Source: Bacteroidaceae bacterium (GTDB lineage Bacteria > Bacteroidota > Bacteroidia > Bacteroidales > Bacteroidaceae). From it: a DNA stretch of 64,000 nt. The stretch lies in NCBI GenBank assembly GCA_017451645.1, contig JAFTNZ010000030.1, positions 242,998-306,997 on the forward strand. The letters are read 5' to 3'. Position 1 is the first letter of the stretch, and each line of letters opens with the position of its first letter. The translations under genes and the position numbers were made by a program. The notes under the pieces are model-generated. The model was not told where the DNA came from. It worked only from the letters and a program-made list of their open reading frames with translations, and did not search any database. Below are positions 7,763 through 16,029 of this stretch, piece by piece.

Positions 7763-7858
7763 TTATCCTAAAACAATCTTTTTACCTTAAAAAAGTTAGT
7801 ACCAAGTAGAAATACCTAGAAGCGGTATCCCTGTGATAGGGAAACCGCTTTCTTTTTT
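7763..7858 (+). ncRNA. Candidate small RNA of about 95 nt
   Basis: A two-box promoter (7726-7756) is followed about 65 bp later by a strong terminator: AAGCGGTATCCCT (7820-7832) pairs with AGGGAAACCGCTT (7838-7850), then TCTTTTTT. Nothing between them encodes a credible peptide. The distance and ends fit an independent small RNA; the 5' end is estimated from the promoter. Confidence 0.5.
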
Positions 7859-7928
7859 GGGGGGATTAAGCATTCATTTTAGTGTGAGATATTGATGTTT
7901 GTGTTTGAATAAGGAAAGGAGATACAAG

Positions 7929-7962
7929 AAAAAGGCCGATGTCAATCGACACCAGCCTTACT
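7929..7962 (-). terminator. Terminator of the four-tRNA cluster
   Basis: On the minus strand AAGGCTGGTGTC / GACATCGGCCTT followed by TTTTC. Confidence 0.65.
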
Positions 7963-7969
7963 CTTAACG

Positions 7970-8042
7970 AGCGGAAAACGAGGCTCGAACTCGCGACCCC
8001 AACCTTGGCAAGGTTGTGCTCTACCAACTGAGCTATTTCCGC
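7970..8042 (-). tRNA. tRNA-Gly (GCC), copy 1
   Basis: Cloverleaf with acceptor GCGGAAA/TTTCCGC, D arm AGCTCAGTTGGTAGAGC, anticodon loop TTGCCAA in stem AACC/GGTT, T arm TTCGAGC. 73 nt; identical to the copy at 8327-8399. Confidence 0.95.
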
Positions 8043-8084
8043 AACATATATTACATCCAACGAAATGCTTTTCCTCTATTTAAG

Positions 8085-8168
8085 TGAAGAGAAGGAGACT
8101 CGAACTCCCACGACATAATTGTCACTACCCCCTCAAAGTAGCGCGTCTACCAATTCCGCCACCTCTCC
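8085..8168 (-). tRNA. tRNA-Leu (GAG)
   Basis: 84-nt class II tRNA with long variable arm. Starts GGAGAGGTGGCGGAATTGG; anticodon loop TTGAGGG gives GAG; acceptor pairs include three G-U pairs. Confidence 0.93.
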
Positions 8169-8208
8169 ATTCTAACTGAGGAACCTATACTTCTCAATCG
8201 GGGTCACG

Positions 8209-8289
8209 TGCCCAGAACAGGACTCGAACCTGCACGTCTCTCAACACTCGCACCTGAAACGAGCGCGTCTACCATTCCGCCACCTGGGC
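8209..8289 (-). tRNA. tRNA-Leu (CAG)
   Basis: 81-nt class II tRNA; acceptor GCCCAGG/TCTGGGC; anticodon loop TTCAGGT gives CAG; T loop TTCGAGT. Confidence 0.93.
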
Positions 8290-8326
8290 ATCACCCTTTA
8301 TGAGGTATAACATCATTTCAAAGATG

Positions 8327-8399
8327 AGCGGAAAACGAGGCTCGAACTCGCGACCCCAACCTTGGCAAGGTTGTGCTCTACCAACTGAGCTATTTCCGC
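8327..8399 (-). tRNA. tRNA-Gly (GCC), copy 2
   Basis: Same 73-nt sequence as copy 1. It is first in the cluster Gly-Leu-Leu-Gly, read from the minus strand. Confidence 0.95.
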
Positions 8400-8543
8400 G
8401 TTCGCTTTGCTTCATCAGATTTATTTCTGATTTGCGGGTGCAAAGGTACTGCCTTTTTTGATAATACGCAAACTTTTCGGTTACTTTTTTCTTTCAGTTT
8501 CTTGCTTTTTCTTTTAAGTTGTTGATATTCAGTGATGCCTTTT

Positions 8544-9638
8544 CTACTTATTCCGTTTTACAAACCCTATTTTAAGGTTCAGTTTGAAATAAAACAGATT
8601 GTTTTCGCGCTCAAGATAACCATATTTGTCTTTGTCGAGTGATCCCTTTTCGAGCCTTGTGTGGTTGTAGAGAAAGTCTTCGAATGTATGTCTGTCTGCT
8701 TTGTGGTAACACATGGTGTTTCCTTCCGCATCGGTGTAGATGAATCCTTCGACTGCAGAATCCGTTCCGTTGTACAGTTTGGCCGGTCGCATACCCATTG
8801 CCAATGTCAGGAGGAACTGTTTTACCTTGAATTCATAGAATCTGTGTTTGGTAATGAGTTCTGTTTTAATTTTCAGAGGATTGATTTCTTTGATTCTTTC
8901 TGTCAATTCGGGTATGCGTGTGATGCCTTCGTAATACATGATCCGAAGCATTTCAGCTACGATACGTGGGAAGTGCAGGTCAATCATCAGCAGGTTACTT
9001 CGGAACACTTTATCAGCTACATCGTTGTATTTCAATATACCTCCCATACGTTCTATCATCAACATACGGTCGATGACTTCGTTTGGTGATTCGAGGCAAT
9101 TGATTTTGTTTATGGTAGGATTTGGGAAACGTACACCAGTTTGTTCGAATTTGATGTTGGCGACTCTTCCTCCATCAAGTAGTGGTATCATACCTCCGAT
9201 CCGCGAATAGGAACGGAAACCGATGAGCGGTGCATCTGCACTCCAAAAAGCCACGTAGAAATCGGTACGGTCATCAGTTTTGGCTTCCAAGTTGTAGATG
9301 GACACCGTATCGAGGAACTCTTCCACTCCTTCGGGGGAGGTCAACTCCTCTTCACCCCCACCCTGCTTCAGCATATCGCCCACCAATTGGGCTACGGTGC
9401 CAAAGTCTTCGCGTGGGAAACGTTCATCGTATCCCTCGCCAAGGAGATGGATGTATTCACTTTCAATGATGTATTTGCGTGTGCCATCGTGCTCTTCGCG
9501 TTGCACCATGGCTACGGTCAGTTTCTTTTCTTCATTTGCGTTTCCGTCAGCCTGTCCGGCACAAACATAACCGTCTGCCAACAGACGGAAGAATGCGTAC
9601 AGTTCGCTCCAATCACGTCTTGATGCTTCGAATGCCAT
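8544..9638 (-). CDS. HpaII-like restriction endonuclease homologue, no methylase partner
   Basis: 364 aa, close to the length of HpaII-family enzymes. The opening ASRRDWSELYAFFRLLADG matches the family's conserved (N/E)WSELYxFxKLLADG start; a middle segment (KTDDRTDFYVAFW...PLIGFRSYSRIGG) aligns with the catalytic core in which active members carry SDI...GFSIKS. Here the position of the core Lys appears to be Arg (GFRSYS), so nuclease activity is doubtful or altered. The rest (FEQTGVRFPNPTINKIN and a long helical C-terminus) continues the family pattern. No cytosine methyltransferase lies nearby. Its neighbours are tRNAs and an editing protein, not a restriction locus. The family call rests on motif memory. 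Confidence 0.6.
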   Translation of the reverse strand: MAFEASRRDWSELYAFFRLLADGYVCAGQADGNANEEKKLTVAMVQREEHDGTRKYIIESEYIHLLGEGYDERFPREDFGTVAQLVGDMLKQGGGEEELTSPEGVEEFLDTVSIYNLEAKTDDRTDFYVAFWSADAPLIGFRSYSRIGGMIPLLDGGRVANIKFEQTGVRFPNPTINKINCLESPNEVIDRMLMIERMGGILKYNDVADKVFRSNLLMIDLHFPRIVAEMLRIMYYEGITRIPELTERIKEINPLKIKTELITKHRFYEFKVKQFLLTLAMGMRPAKLYNGTDSAVEGFIYTDAEGNTMCYHKADRHTFEDFLYNHTRLEKGSLDKDKYGYLERENNLFYFKLNLKIGFVKRNK

Positions 9639-9684
9639 AGTAGTCTTTATACCTTATTACATATATGATATTATGTTGCGGTGG

Positions 9685-9692
9685 CAAAGATA
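9685..9692 (-). promoter_or_regulatory. -7 box of the HpaII-like gene
   Basis: TATCTTTG on the minus strand, 47 bp before the start codon; no clear -33 box. Confidence 0.4.
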
Positions 9693-9722
9693 ATGTAAAA
9701 TCTGTGATTATCCATGAAAACG

Positions 9723-9753
9723 TTGGTTGTTTCAATGATATTGGATATATTTG
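9723..9753 (+). promoter_or_regulatory. Promoter of the AlaX-like gene
   Basis: TTG (9723-9725), 20-bp spacer, TATATTTG (9746-9753), 25 bp before the ATG. Confidence 0.5.
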
Positions 9754-9778
9754 CGCTGAATTTAAATGAACAGACATC

Positions 9779-10237
9779 ATGGAAGACTCTATTCTTAACG
9801 GGCACAACAAACAGGAATATCCTCCCAGTCACACCGCTGAGCATTTGCTGAACCAGACTATGATAAGGATGTTTGGATGCGGACGCTCGCGCAATGCACA
9901 TATCGAGCGGAAAAAGAGTAAAATCAGCTGGCCGCTGGCCGAATGTCCGACGGAAGAACAAGTGCAGGAGATTGAGCGTCGGATGAACGAAGTGATTGCA
10001 CTTGATTTGCCGGTGACGTATGAGTATGTCACACGTAATAATCTTCCTCCGGAGGTAGATACCGGTAAATTGCCCGATGATGCCAGTGATATGTTGCGGT
10101 TGGTGCGTATAGGCAATTATGATGTGTGTGCCTGCATTGGTACTCATGTAGAGAATACATGCGAAATAGGTACTTTCAAAATCAATAGTTGGAGGTATGA
10201 AGAAGGTGTGTTTCGCATTGTATTCAAACTGGTGTGA
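9779..10237 (+). CDS. AlaX-like tRNA-editing domain protein
   Basis: 152 aa, a free-standing second additional domain of alanyl/threonyl-tRNA synthetases. The zinc and active-site motif HTAEHLLNQ (HxxxH, about residues 19-27) and the later CACIGTHVENTCEIGTFKI (Cys and His ligands) are both present. Family knowledge: such proteins hydrolyse mischarged Ser- or Gly-tRNA(Ala), or related mischarged tRNAs, in the cytoplasm; substrate choice is not decidable here. Single gene, divergent from the HpaII-like gene, own promoter. It lies close to tRNA clusters but these do not include tRNA-Ala. Confidence 0.8.
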   Translation: MEDSILNGHNKQEYPPSHTAEHLLNQTMIRMFGCGRSRNAHIERKKSKISWPLAECPTEEQVQEIERRMNEVIALDLPVTYEYVTRNNLPPEVDTGKLPDDASDMLRLVRIGNYDVCACIGTHVENTCEIGTFKINSWRYEEGVFRIVFKLV

Positions 10238-10498
10238 ATATGGCGTTGCAATTTGTAAAAAAAGAATAAACTTGCGAACTCTCCTCTGCTCTTTGGCATT
10301 ATACGGACGAATGCTGGGGCGGAGGATACTCTTCCCGTATGATTTACGAGCAAACAGACTTTTAACCCTGCCATCTTCCGGCTGGAGCGTATGGCAAGCG
10401 TGACTGACGTTTCATCAACAAGCCAGGAAGTGATATGCGGAAGAGTAAAGTCTGCTCCGGTATTCTCAATAAGTATAACTTTAAAAAGATAGGAGATT

Positions 10499-10984
10499 AT
10501 GAACATGATGCCTACAAGAAGAAATGCCGGACAGAGTTGGATACCGAGTATATTCAACGATTTTTTTGACAGTAACTGGATGGTAAAGGCAAATGCTACG
10601 GCACCTGCCATTAATGTGATGGAAACTGAAAAGGAGTACAAAGTGGAGGTAGCTGCCCCGGGAATGGGGAAGGAAGATTTTTCCATTCAGGTGAACAAGG
10701 AGAATGATTTGGTCATCACTATGGAGAAGAAGTGTGATCGTGCAAAATGTAGCGGAGACAATGCTGCAGAGATACAGAAAGCGGAAGAAAAAGAGAAGAA
10801 GGAGGCACGTTATCTGCGGAGGGAGTTTTCTTATAGCAAGTTCCAACAGACGCTGATATTGCCTGATGATGTGGACAAAGAGAACATTTGTGCCAAAGTG
10901 AATGACGGAGTGCTCACCATCTGTCTGCCCAAAATAAAACCGATGGCCAAAGTGGAGAGTGCACGGAGCATAGAGATAAAGTAG
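10499..10984 (+). CDS. Hsp20 family small heat-shock protein
   Basis: 161 aa with the alpha-crystallin domain at about residues 35-150: NVMETEKEYKVEVAAPGMGKEDFSIQV, a Lys/Glu-rich insert, LRREFSYSKFQQTLILPDDVD, and the closing A-x-x-x-(N/D)GVLTI motif as AKVNDGVLTICLPK. ATP-independent holdase that keeps unfolded proteins soluble. A TAGGAG sequence lies 7 bp before the ATG, unusual for this genome. The 260 bp upstream hold no gene that I trust. Confidence 0.95.
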   Translation: MNMMPTRRNAGQSWIPSIFNDFFDSNWMVKANATAPAINVMETEKEYKVEVAAPGMGKEDFSIQVNKENDLVITMEKKCDRAKCSGDNAAEIQKAEEKEKKEARYLRREFSYSKFQQTLILPDDVDKENICAKVNDGVLTICLPKIKPMAKVESARSIEIK

Positions 10985-10988
10985 TTTT

Positions 10989-11024
10989 TCAAGAAAAAAG
11001 GAGACCCTAAGGCCTCCTTTTCTT
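10989..11024. terminator. Bidirectional terminator between Hsp20 gene and tRNA-Lys
   Basis: AAGAAAAAAGGAG pairs with CTCCTTTTCTT; A-run on one side and T-run on the other serve both strands. Confidence 0.7.
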
Positions 11025-11025
11025 G

Positions 11026-11098
11026 TACGCCCTCAGGGGCTCGAACCCTGGACCCATTGATTAAGAGTCAATTGCTCTACCAACTGAGCTAAGGACGC
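11026..11098 (-). tRNA. tRNA-Lys (CTT), copy 1
   Basis: 73 nt; anticodon stem ATTGA/TCAAT, loop CTCTTAA; T arm CAGGGTTCGAGCCCCTG. Confidence 0.95.
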
Positions 11099-11122
11099 AT
11101 CACATGAAAAACTTGTCTCTTG

Positions 11123-11195
11123 TACGCCCTCAGGGGCTCGAACCCTGGACCCATTGATTAAGAGTCAATTGCTCTACCAACTGAGCTAAGGACGC
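11123..11195 (-). tRNA. tRNA-Lys (CTT), copy 2
   Basis: Identical in sequence to copy 1 and separated from it by 24 bp; a recent tandem duplication. Confidence 0.95.
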
Positions 11196-11321
11196 ATATC
11201 TGTTTCTCAAATGCGGTGCAAAGGTACTGCTTTTATTTTGATTCACCAAACATTTCTTGGGATTTCTTTCTTGAAAAGGGGTGTTTTCATGCCTCTTATA
11301 ATACCTTTGAGGCTGTTTTGA

Positions 11322-12134
11322 CTATTCAAATTCGAACGTTGCGGACGGATGTAGCCGTTGGAGAGCATATAGATTGAGGTCTTCACCTACCCTTTTCCCT
11401 ATCCGCTCGAGAGCTGTCTTGACAGTCATATATGCGAGGGCTTGTGTATTGTTTTTTTGACTTAGATGACATAGCCACAGATTTTTTAGCTGTGTAGGAA
11501 ATTCGTTTGCCAGATATTCGGCTGTATCTCGGTTGCTGAGGTGTCCTTGGGGGCCTCTGATGCGTTCTTTCAATATGGCAGGATAAGGACCATTTTCCAA
11601 CATATTCTCGTCATAATTCGCTTCAAGTATCAGATGCTGTGCCTTAGCTACGTATTTTCTTACTGTGTCTGTAATGTGGCCTATGTCTGTGATGAAGCAG
11701 AAGTTGTGTTCTCCATACCGGATGCTGTACCCTACATTGTCGGAACCATCATGTGGAATTTCGAAGGGGGTTATCTCCAAATCTTTTATCATCAATGTTT
11801 GCTCCTTGGATATATACCGCTTATTGTTTTGTGGTATTTCGTTTGTATGGCAATAGTTGTGCGAGATTCCGATGTGTATGGCCTCTGTTGTATATACTGG
11901 TATGTTGTATCTTCCGTTGCTGAGTTTGCCGAGTGCCCTGATGTGGTCTCCATGATCATGGGTGACGAAGATTCCCATGATGGTTTCTATTGCGATTCCT
12001 CTTTCGCGTAAAACTTTGCATATGGTGCGTGCTCCTATGCCGGCATCAATGAGCAGGCCATAGGATGAAGTGCCCAAATAGAAGCAGTTTCCGCTACTTC
12101 CACTAGCTATACATATGAATTTCAATTTGGTCAT
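11322..12134 (-). CDS. MBL-fold metallo-hydrolase, WalJ/YycJ type
   Basis: 270 aa. It begins KFICIASGSSGNCFYLG, the conserved N-terminus of the YycJ/WalJ group, and carries the metal motif THDHGDH (HxHxDH) near residue 60 and further ligands in LILEANYDENML and WLCHLSQKNN. Family knowledge: a 5'-3' DNA exonuclease with roles in DNA repair or coordination of replication and cell-wall events in other phyla. Stand-alone gene following the tRNA-Lys pair. Start at ATG 12134; no alternative nearby. Confidence 0.9.
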   Translation of the reverse strand: MTKLKFICIASGSSGNCFYLGTSSYGLLIDAGIGARTICKVLRERGIAIETIMGIFVTHDHGDHIRALGKLSNGRYNIPVYTTEAIHIGISHNYCHTNEIPQNNKRYISKEQTLMIKDLEITPFEIPHDGSDNVGYSIRYGEHNFCFITDIGHITDTVRKYVAKAQHLILEANYDENMLENGPYPAILKERIRGPQGHLSNRDTAEYLANEFPTQLKNLWLCHLSQKNNTQALAYMTVKTALERIGKRVGEDLNLYALQRLHPSATFEFE

Positions 12135-12346
12135 ATTTCTCTTGTCTTGATGTCAATCGGGGTATATGTTTTGCAAAAATAGCAAAAAAGTGGAGATTTG
12201 ATGAAAAAAGTAGTTCTTTTTGTGAACAAAAAACAGAATTATTGCGTTATACTGTGTAAATGTTGGTTGGTGGCAGATACTTTGTCAATTGGCAAGGTGT
12301 CAGTCTCCTCGTTTTTAATGCATAATGAATAAAGGTTGGGAAATTT

Positions 12347-12775
12347 ATGGAAATTAGGAAAGTCGTGTTTGGTTCGGTGTTGTGTATTTCCTTTTGGGGG
12401 ATATCTTCATGTGTCTTGTCGGAAAAGGAGCAGGTATGTACTGTTGCAAGACAGTTTTCAGAGAAATATTTCGGGATGAAGATTCGGGATGCGAAAGAGT
12501 ATTGTGTGAAGGAATTGCACCCAGTTATTGATTTCAGAGAAGAAAACAAATTCCTGGAAGGGGCAAATATGATTGAGGAGTTGGAACCGCGTGTGAGAAT
12601 TTTAGAATGCGACATCAATGCGGATAGGGATATGGCTCGTGTTTGTGTGGAGGTGCGTGATTTTGTCCGGGTTGACTACTTGGCACAGCAGTATGTGTGG
12701 GTGTCTTGTGATACATTTGAACTATCTCTTGTGCGTGAATTCAATAGCGGTTGGAAAATAAAAAATCATATCTGA
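12347..12775 (+). CDS. Small lipoprotein of unknown function
   Basis: 142 aa. A signal peptide with lipobox GISSC puts Cys at residue 22, so it should be a lipid-anchored envelope protein. The mature part (VARQFSEKYFGMKIRDAKEYC...EELEPRVRILECD) looks like a small alpha+beta, possibly NTF2-like or DUF4878-like domain, but I do not recognise a family with confidence. Convergent with the TamL gene; the 32 bp between them hold a GATTCA/TGAATC hairpin that may end both transcripts. Confidence 0.65.
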   Translation: MEIRKVVFGSVLCISFWGISSCVLSEKEQVCTVARQFSEKYFGMKIRDAKEYCVKELHPVIDFREENKFLEGANMIEELEPRVRILECDINADRDMARVCVEVRDFVRVDYLAQQYVWVSCDTFELSLVREFNSGWKIKNHI

Positions 12776-12808
12776 TTCAATTCCTTATTATATAGGGAAT
12801 GTGTGAAT
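12774..12808. terminator. Hairpin between convergent genes
   Basis: GATTCAATTCC pairs with GGAAT..TGAATC around an AT-rich loop; no long T run. Confidence 0.35.
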
Positions 12809-15150
12809 CAGAAAGGATATCCAACGGCAAAATGAAACGTGAAGTCGCGGTCGAAGTCTGGTTTGAATATGGGGTAATGTTCGGCACTGCTCGTAGGATA
12901 AGCTGGGTTGATAGCCTTCATACCTCCATCGAAGCGTAAGATGAAATAGTCAAAATTGAATCGGAATCCGATGCCGTAGGCTACTGCTATTTGTTGGAAG
13001 AAACTGTTGAAGCGGAAAGCTCCTCCGGGTTGTTCCGTGTAGCTCCGTAAGGTCCAAATATTACCAGCATCTATGAATAAGGCTCCGTTTACCTTCCAGA
13101 ACATGAAAGTCCGGTATTCGAGGCTGAGGTCAAGTTTTACGTCGCCCGATTGGTTGATGAAGTCAATGTTCTTGTCGCCACCCGAATAGCTTCCAGGACC
13201 GAGTGACCTTACCGACCATCCTCGTACGCTGTTGGCTCCTCCTGCGAAATAGCGTTTTTCGAAAGGAAGTATGGTGGAGTTGCCATACGGATATGCAATA
13301 CCAAATCTTGCATGTAGGCTGATGCTGTTTCTGTAATCGATGACGATGTGTTGGGTGAAGTCAAAGTCTCCTTTTATGTATTGTGCATAAGCTATATTTC
13401 CCAAGGCATATTGTCCGTTGGCTGTCTTGCGTGTGTACAGGGTGTGTGAGATGAGATTCAGCAGATTGCCGGCAGATTCAATATTGGTGCGTAGCGAGAA
13501 GTTGGTGCGTTTGTGTTCGGCCATTCCGTTTGTTCCTGCAGAGTTGTACATATAGGTGTATCCGGTGCGTGCAATGAAGAGGTCCTCATAGTTGTACTTC
13601 AGGATAGAGTTGCTTGCTATATTGTCGAGGTATTCTTGCTTGAATGTAGCCGATATGGATGGCATATACACATAGTTGATGTCTAGCAAGTCTATTTTGT
13701 GTTGCACCTTTTGTCTTTGTGTCCATCGGTAACTCCATGTAGCTGAGGCTACCCGTCGTGAGAATTCGGGGCGTTCTTGTGTATTGTATTGCACCCCCAC
13801 TTCTGATGATGCCCGGATGCGTCTTTTGAAGGTCGATGAGAGGAATGGAAACATGAATCGTGGGAAACTCAGTCTCGCTTCTGCTCCATATTCCGTATAG
13901 TTTTCGTTAGTGTATCCTTGCAATCCGCTGATGGCTTCATAGGCACCACGTATTTTGAAGGTGAATGTTTCGCTCCCCTTGAAAAGATTCTTGTGCTGGA
14001 ATGTAAGCGAAGCTGCAGCTCCCAAGTCACCAGCAGTGTTTGTTCCCTCCAATTCGGCGGTGATGCTTTGCTCTCGGTTTGGGGCAGTCAGTATGTAGCA
14101 GTCGAGCAGGTCGTTGCCGGTGTTTTCGTCTTTCCGTTCAATGAAATGGATGTTGGTGTATTTTAGCGCCGTCAGCCGAGCCATCGACGAATAGGTATGT
14201 TGTACTCTCCATGCGCGGTATATTCCTCCGGGTTGCAGGTAAATGTTCTCTTGGAAAATGCGCGGACGCAACCACAATTTGTCTTTGTAGTGGAAGTTTA
14301 TATCTTTGTATGTCAGTGTATCGAATAGTGCTAACCGTTGTGAAGCGATGTTTGCTATGTCAAATTCTGTCAGCACTTTTACCTTTCCGATGGTGTACCT
14401 TGGGTGTGGGCCTGCTTCTTTCTGGTGTTCTTGTCTGAAGGGGGCAATGTGCATGGTCAGTGCTGCCTGTTTTTCACCTTCAATCGTATCTGCGGTGAAG
14501 GTGATATATTCCTTGGTAAATTTGTAGTATCCTCTGTTTTGCAGATATTCAGTGATGCGTACCCGTTCTTCGTTCAGTCTGTTGATGTTGAGTACCATTC
14601 CTTCTCGCAACAGCGATTCGTTGTTGCTGTCCTCTAACAGCCGTGCGATGGTTGTGTCGGCTATTTCCCTTGTCAGTTTGTTTACCCGGTGTCTTTCTCC
14701 CGGATAGAGATGGTAAGTCAGTGTCACCTTGTGTTTCTTGTACTCTTCTTCTGTTTTGACATAGGCTCCCAAATACCCCATGTTTTGTAGAGCCATACGT
14801 ATGTCTGAGCAAGAGCGTGTGGTCTGAGTCTTGTCGTATAGCACGGGTGCTTCGCCTATCTTTTGTAGGGTGCGGTTCATCCACTTCGAAGTATCTCGTC
14901 CGGAGAGTGAATAAATACCTAATGGTACTTTCACCGCATTGAACCATCGTGCGTTAGGGTTTTGTCGGATGTATCCCTCCAATTGTGCGACGTTGATTTT
15001 TGCCTCCGTTTCGCACTCAATCTTCACTTTGTCCAATAGGTATTTCTCTTCGGGAATGAACTTCGAAGATGAACATGCCTCCATCAGTACTGCCAGCATG
15101 ATGGCTTTTATGAGTTGTGCTGCTTGTCTGTATTTCTTGCGTTTGGCCAT
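12808..15150 (-). CDS. tamL: TamL-type BamA/TamA family outer-membrane lipoprotein
   Basis: 780 aa. The N-terminus has a lipoprotein signal (MEACSS, Cys near residue 26), which marks the Bacteroidetes TamL branch and not BamA. POTRA-like segments follow to about residue 300 (ECETEAKINVAQLEGYIRQ; YPGERHRVNKL; YTIGKVKVL). The C-terminal half is a 16-strand-type barrel with the conserved KRYFAGGANSVRGW motif (the VRGF-like lock of Omp85 proteins), ending FHFAVGYPF with terminal Phe. Family knowledge: works with TamB, probably in envelope lipid transport or outer-membrane assembly; no tamB is visible here. Divergent from the TrmH-type gene. Confidence 0.85.
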   Translation of the reverse strand: MAKRKKYRQAAQLIKAIMLAVLMEACSSSKFIPEEKYLLDKVKIECETEAKINVAQLEGYIRQNPNARWFNAVKVPLGIYSLSGRDTSKWMNRTLQKIGEAPVLYDKTQTTRSCSDIRMALQNMGYLGAYVKTEEEYKKHKVTLTYHLYPGERHRVNKLTREIADTTIARLLEDSNNESLLREGMVLNINRLNEERVRITEYLQNRGYYKFTKEYITFTADTIEGEKQAALTMHIAPFRQEHQKEAGPHPRYTIGKVKVLTEFDIANIASQRLALFDTLTYKDINFHYKDKLWLRPRIFQENIYLQPGGIYRAWRVQHTYSSMARLTALKYTNIHFIERKDENTGNDLLDCYILTAPNREQSITAELEGTNTAGDLGAAASLTFQHKNLFKGSETFTFKIRGAYEAISGLQGYTNENYTEYGAEARLSFPRFMFPFLSSTFKRRIRASSEVGVQYNTQERPEFSRRVASATWSYRWTQRQKVQHKIDLLDINYVYMPSISATFKQEYLDNIASNSILKYNYEDLFIARTGYTYMYNSAGTNGMAEHKRTNFSLRTNIESAGNLLNLISHTLYTRKTANGQYALGNIAYAQYIKGDFDFTQHIVIDYRNSISLHARFGIAYPYGNSTILPFEKRYFAGGANSVRGWSVRSLGPGSYSGGDKNIDFINQSGDVKLDLSLEYRTFMFWKVNGALFIDAGNIWTLRSYTEQPGGAFRFNSFFQQIAVAYGIGFRFNFDYFILRFDGGMKAINPAYPTSSAEHYPIFKPDFDRDFTFHFAVGYPF

Positions 15151-15170
15151 TCTTTTGATTAAAATCTCTG

Positions 15171-15178
15171 CAAATATA
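15171..15178 (-). promoter_or_regulatory. -7 box of the TamL gene
   Basis: TATATTTG on the minus strand, 21 bp before the start codon. Confidence 0.4.
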
Positions 15179-15200
15179 GTGCAAATAAAAAAAATATTCG

Positions 15201-15208
15201 TAGCTTTG
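15201..15208 (+). promoter_or_regulatory. -7 box of the TrmH-type methyltransferase gene
   Basis: TAGCTTTG, 33 bp before ATG 15242; shares the 91-bp divergent region with the TamL promoter. Confidence 0.4.
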
Positions 15209-15241
15209 TCCTACTTTTATAATGTGAACAAGTAAGATTTT

Positions 15242-16009
15242 ATGTTGAGTAAAGCCAAACTGAAATATATCCGTTCGTTGGAGCAGAAGAAGAATCGTCG
15301 ATCTGGTCATGTTTTTGTGGCTGAGGGGCCAAAGCTTGTCGGTGATCTATACGGTCATTTTCCGTGTCGTCTGTTGGTGGCTGTTGCCGGATGGCATGCC
15401 GCTCACCCCGGATTTGTGGCTGATGAGAAACTGGAAGTATCGGCAGAAGAACTTGCTCGTGCCAGTTTTTTGAAGGCTCCTCAGGAAGTCCTTGCCGTTT
15501 TTGGTTATAGTGAAGAGCCGGTGTGCGCTGTTTCAGTGGCTTCCGCCGGGCTCTGTCTGGCTCTCGATGATGTGCAGGATCCGGGCAATTTGGGTACCAT
15601 CATCCGTTTGGCCGATTGGTTTGGCATCCGTCATATATTCTGTTCACTCGGCACAGCTGATGCATACAATCCGAAGGTGGTACAGGCCACTATGGGAGCT
15701 TTGGCACGTGTCAAGGTGCATTACACTCCTCTGCCCGGTTTGTTGCGCGAGATGTCAGAGCAAGGTATTCCGCTTTATGGTACTTTTCTTGATGGCGAAA
15801 ATCTTTATGAGAATCCACTTTCAGGCAATGGGGTCATCATCATGGGCAACGAAGGTAACGGCATTTCACCAGAGGTGGCTTCATGTGTCTCCCACCGTTT
15901 GCTTATCCCCAGTTATCCAGCAGGACAATCTACCTCCGAATCGCTCAATGTAGCCACGGCCACGGCCATTGTCTGTGCCGAGTTCAGGCGTCGGATTGTC
16001 AACTTGTGA
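15242..16009 (+). CDS. TrmH/SpoU family RNA 2'-O-methyltransferase
   Basis: 255 aa. The N-terminal ~95 residues form the substrate-binding part (SLEQKKNRRSGHVFVAEGPKLVGDL), then the SPOUT domain with its three motifs: DPGNLGTIIRLADWFG, IIMGNEGNGIS and IPSYPAGQSTSESLNVATA, forming the trefoil knot that binds S-adenosylmethionine. Methylates a ribose in rRNA or tRNA; the target nucleotide cannot be inferred. Single gene, divergent from tamL. Confidence 0.93.
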   Translation: MLSKAKLKYIRSLEQKKNRRSGHVFVAEGPKLVGDLYGHFPCRLLVAVAGWHAAHPGFVADEKLEVSAEELARASFLKAPQEVLAVFGYSEEPVCAVSVASAGLCLALDDVQDPGNLGTIIRLADWFGIRHIFCSLGTADAYNPKVVQATMGALARVKVHYTPLPGLLREMSEQGIPLYGTFLDGENLYENPLSGNGVIIMGNEGNGISPEVASCVSHRLLIPSYPAGQSTSESLNVATATAIVCAEFRRRIVNL

Positions 16010-16029
16010 TATTGCTCCCTCAACATTTT

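Noticed and set aside
10144-10686. 180-codon minus-strand frame across the AlaX-Hsp20 gap
   Set aside because: Overlaps both genes on the other strand and shows no consistent domain.
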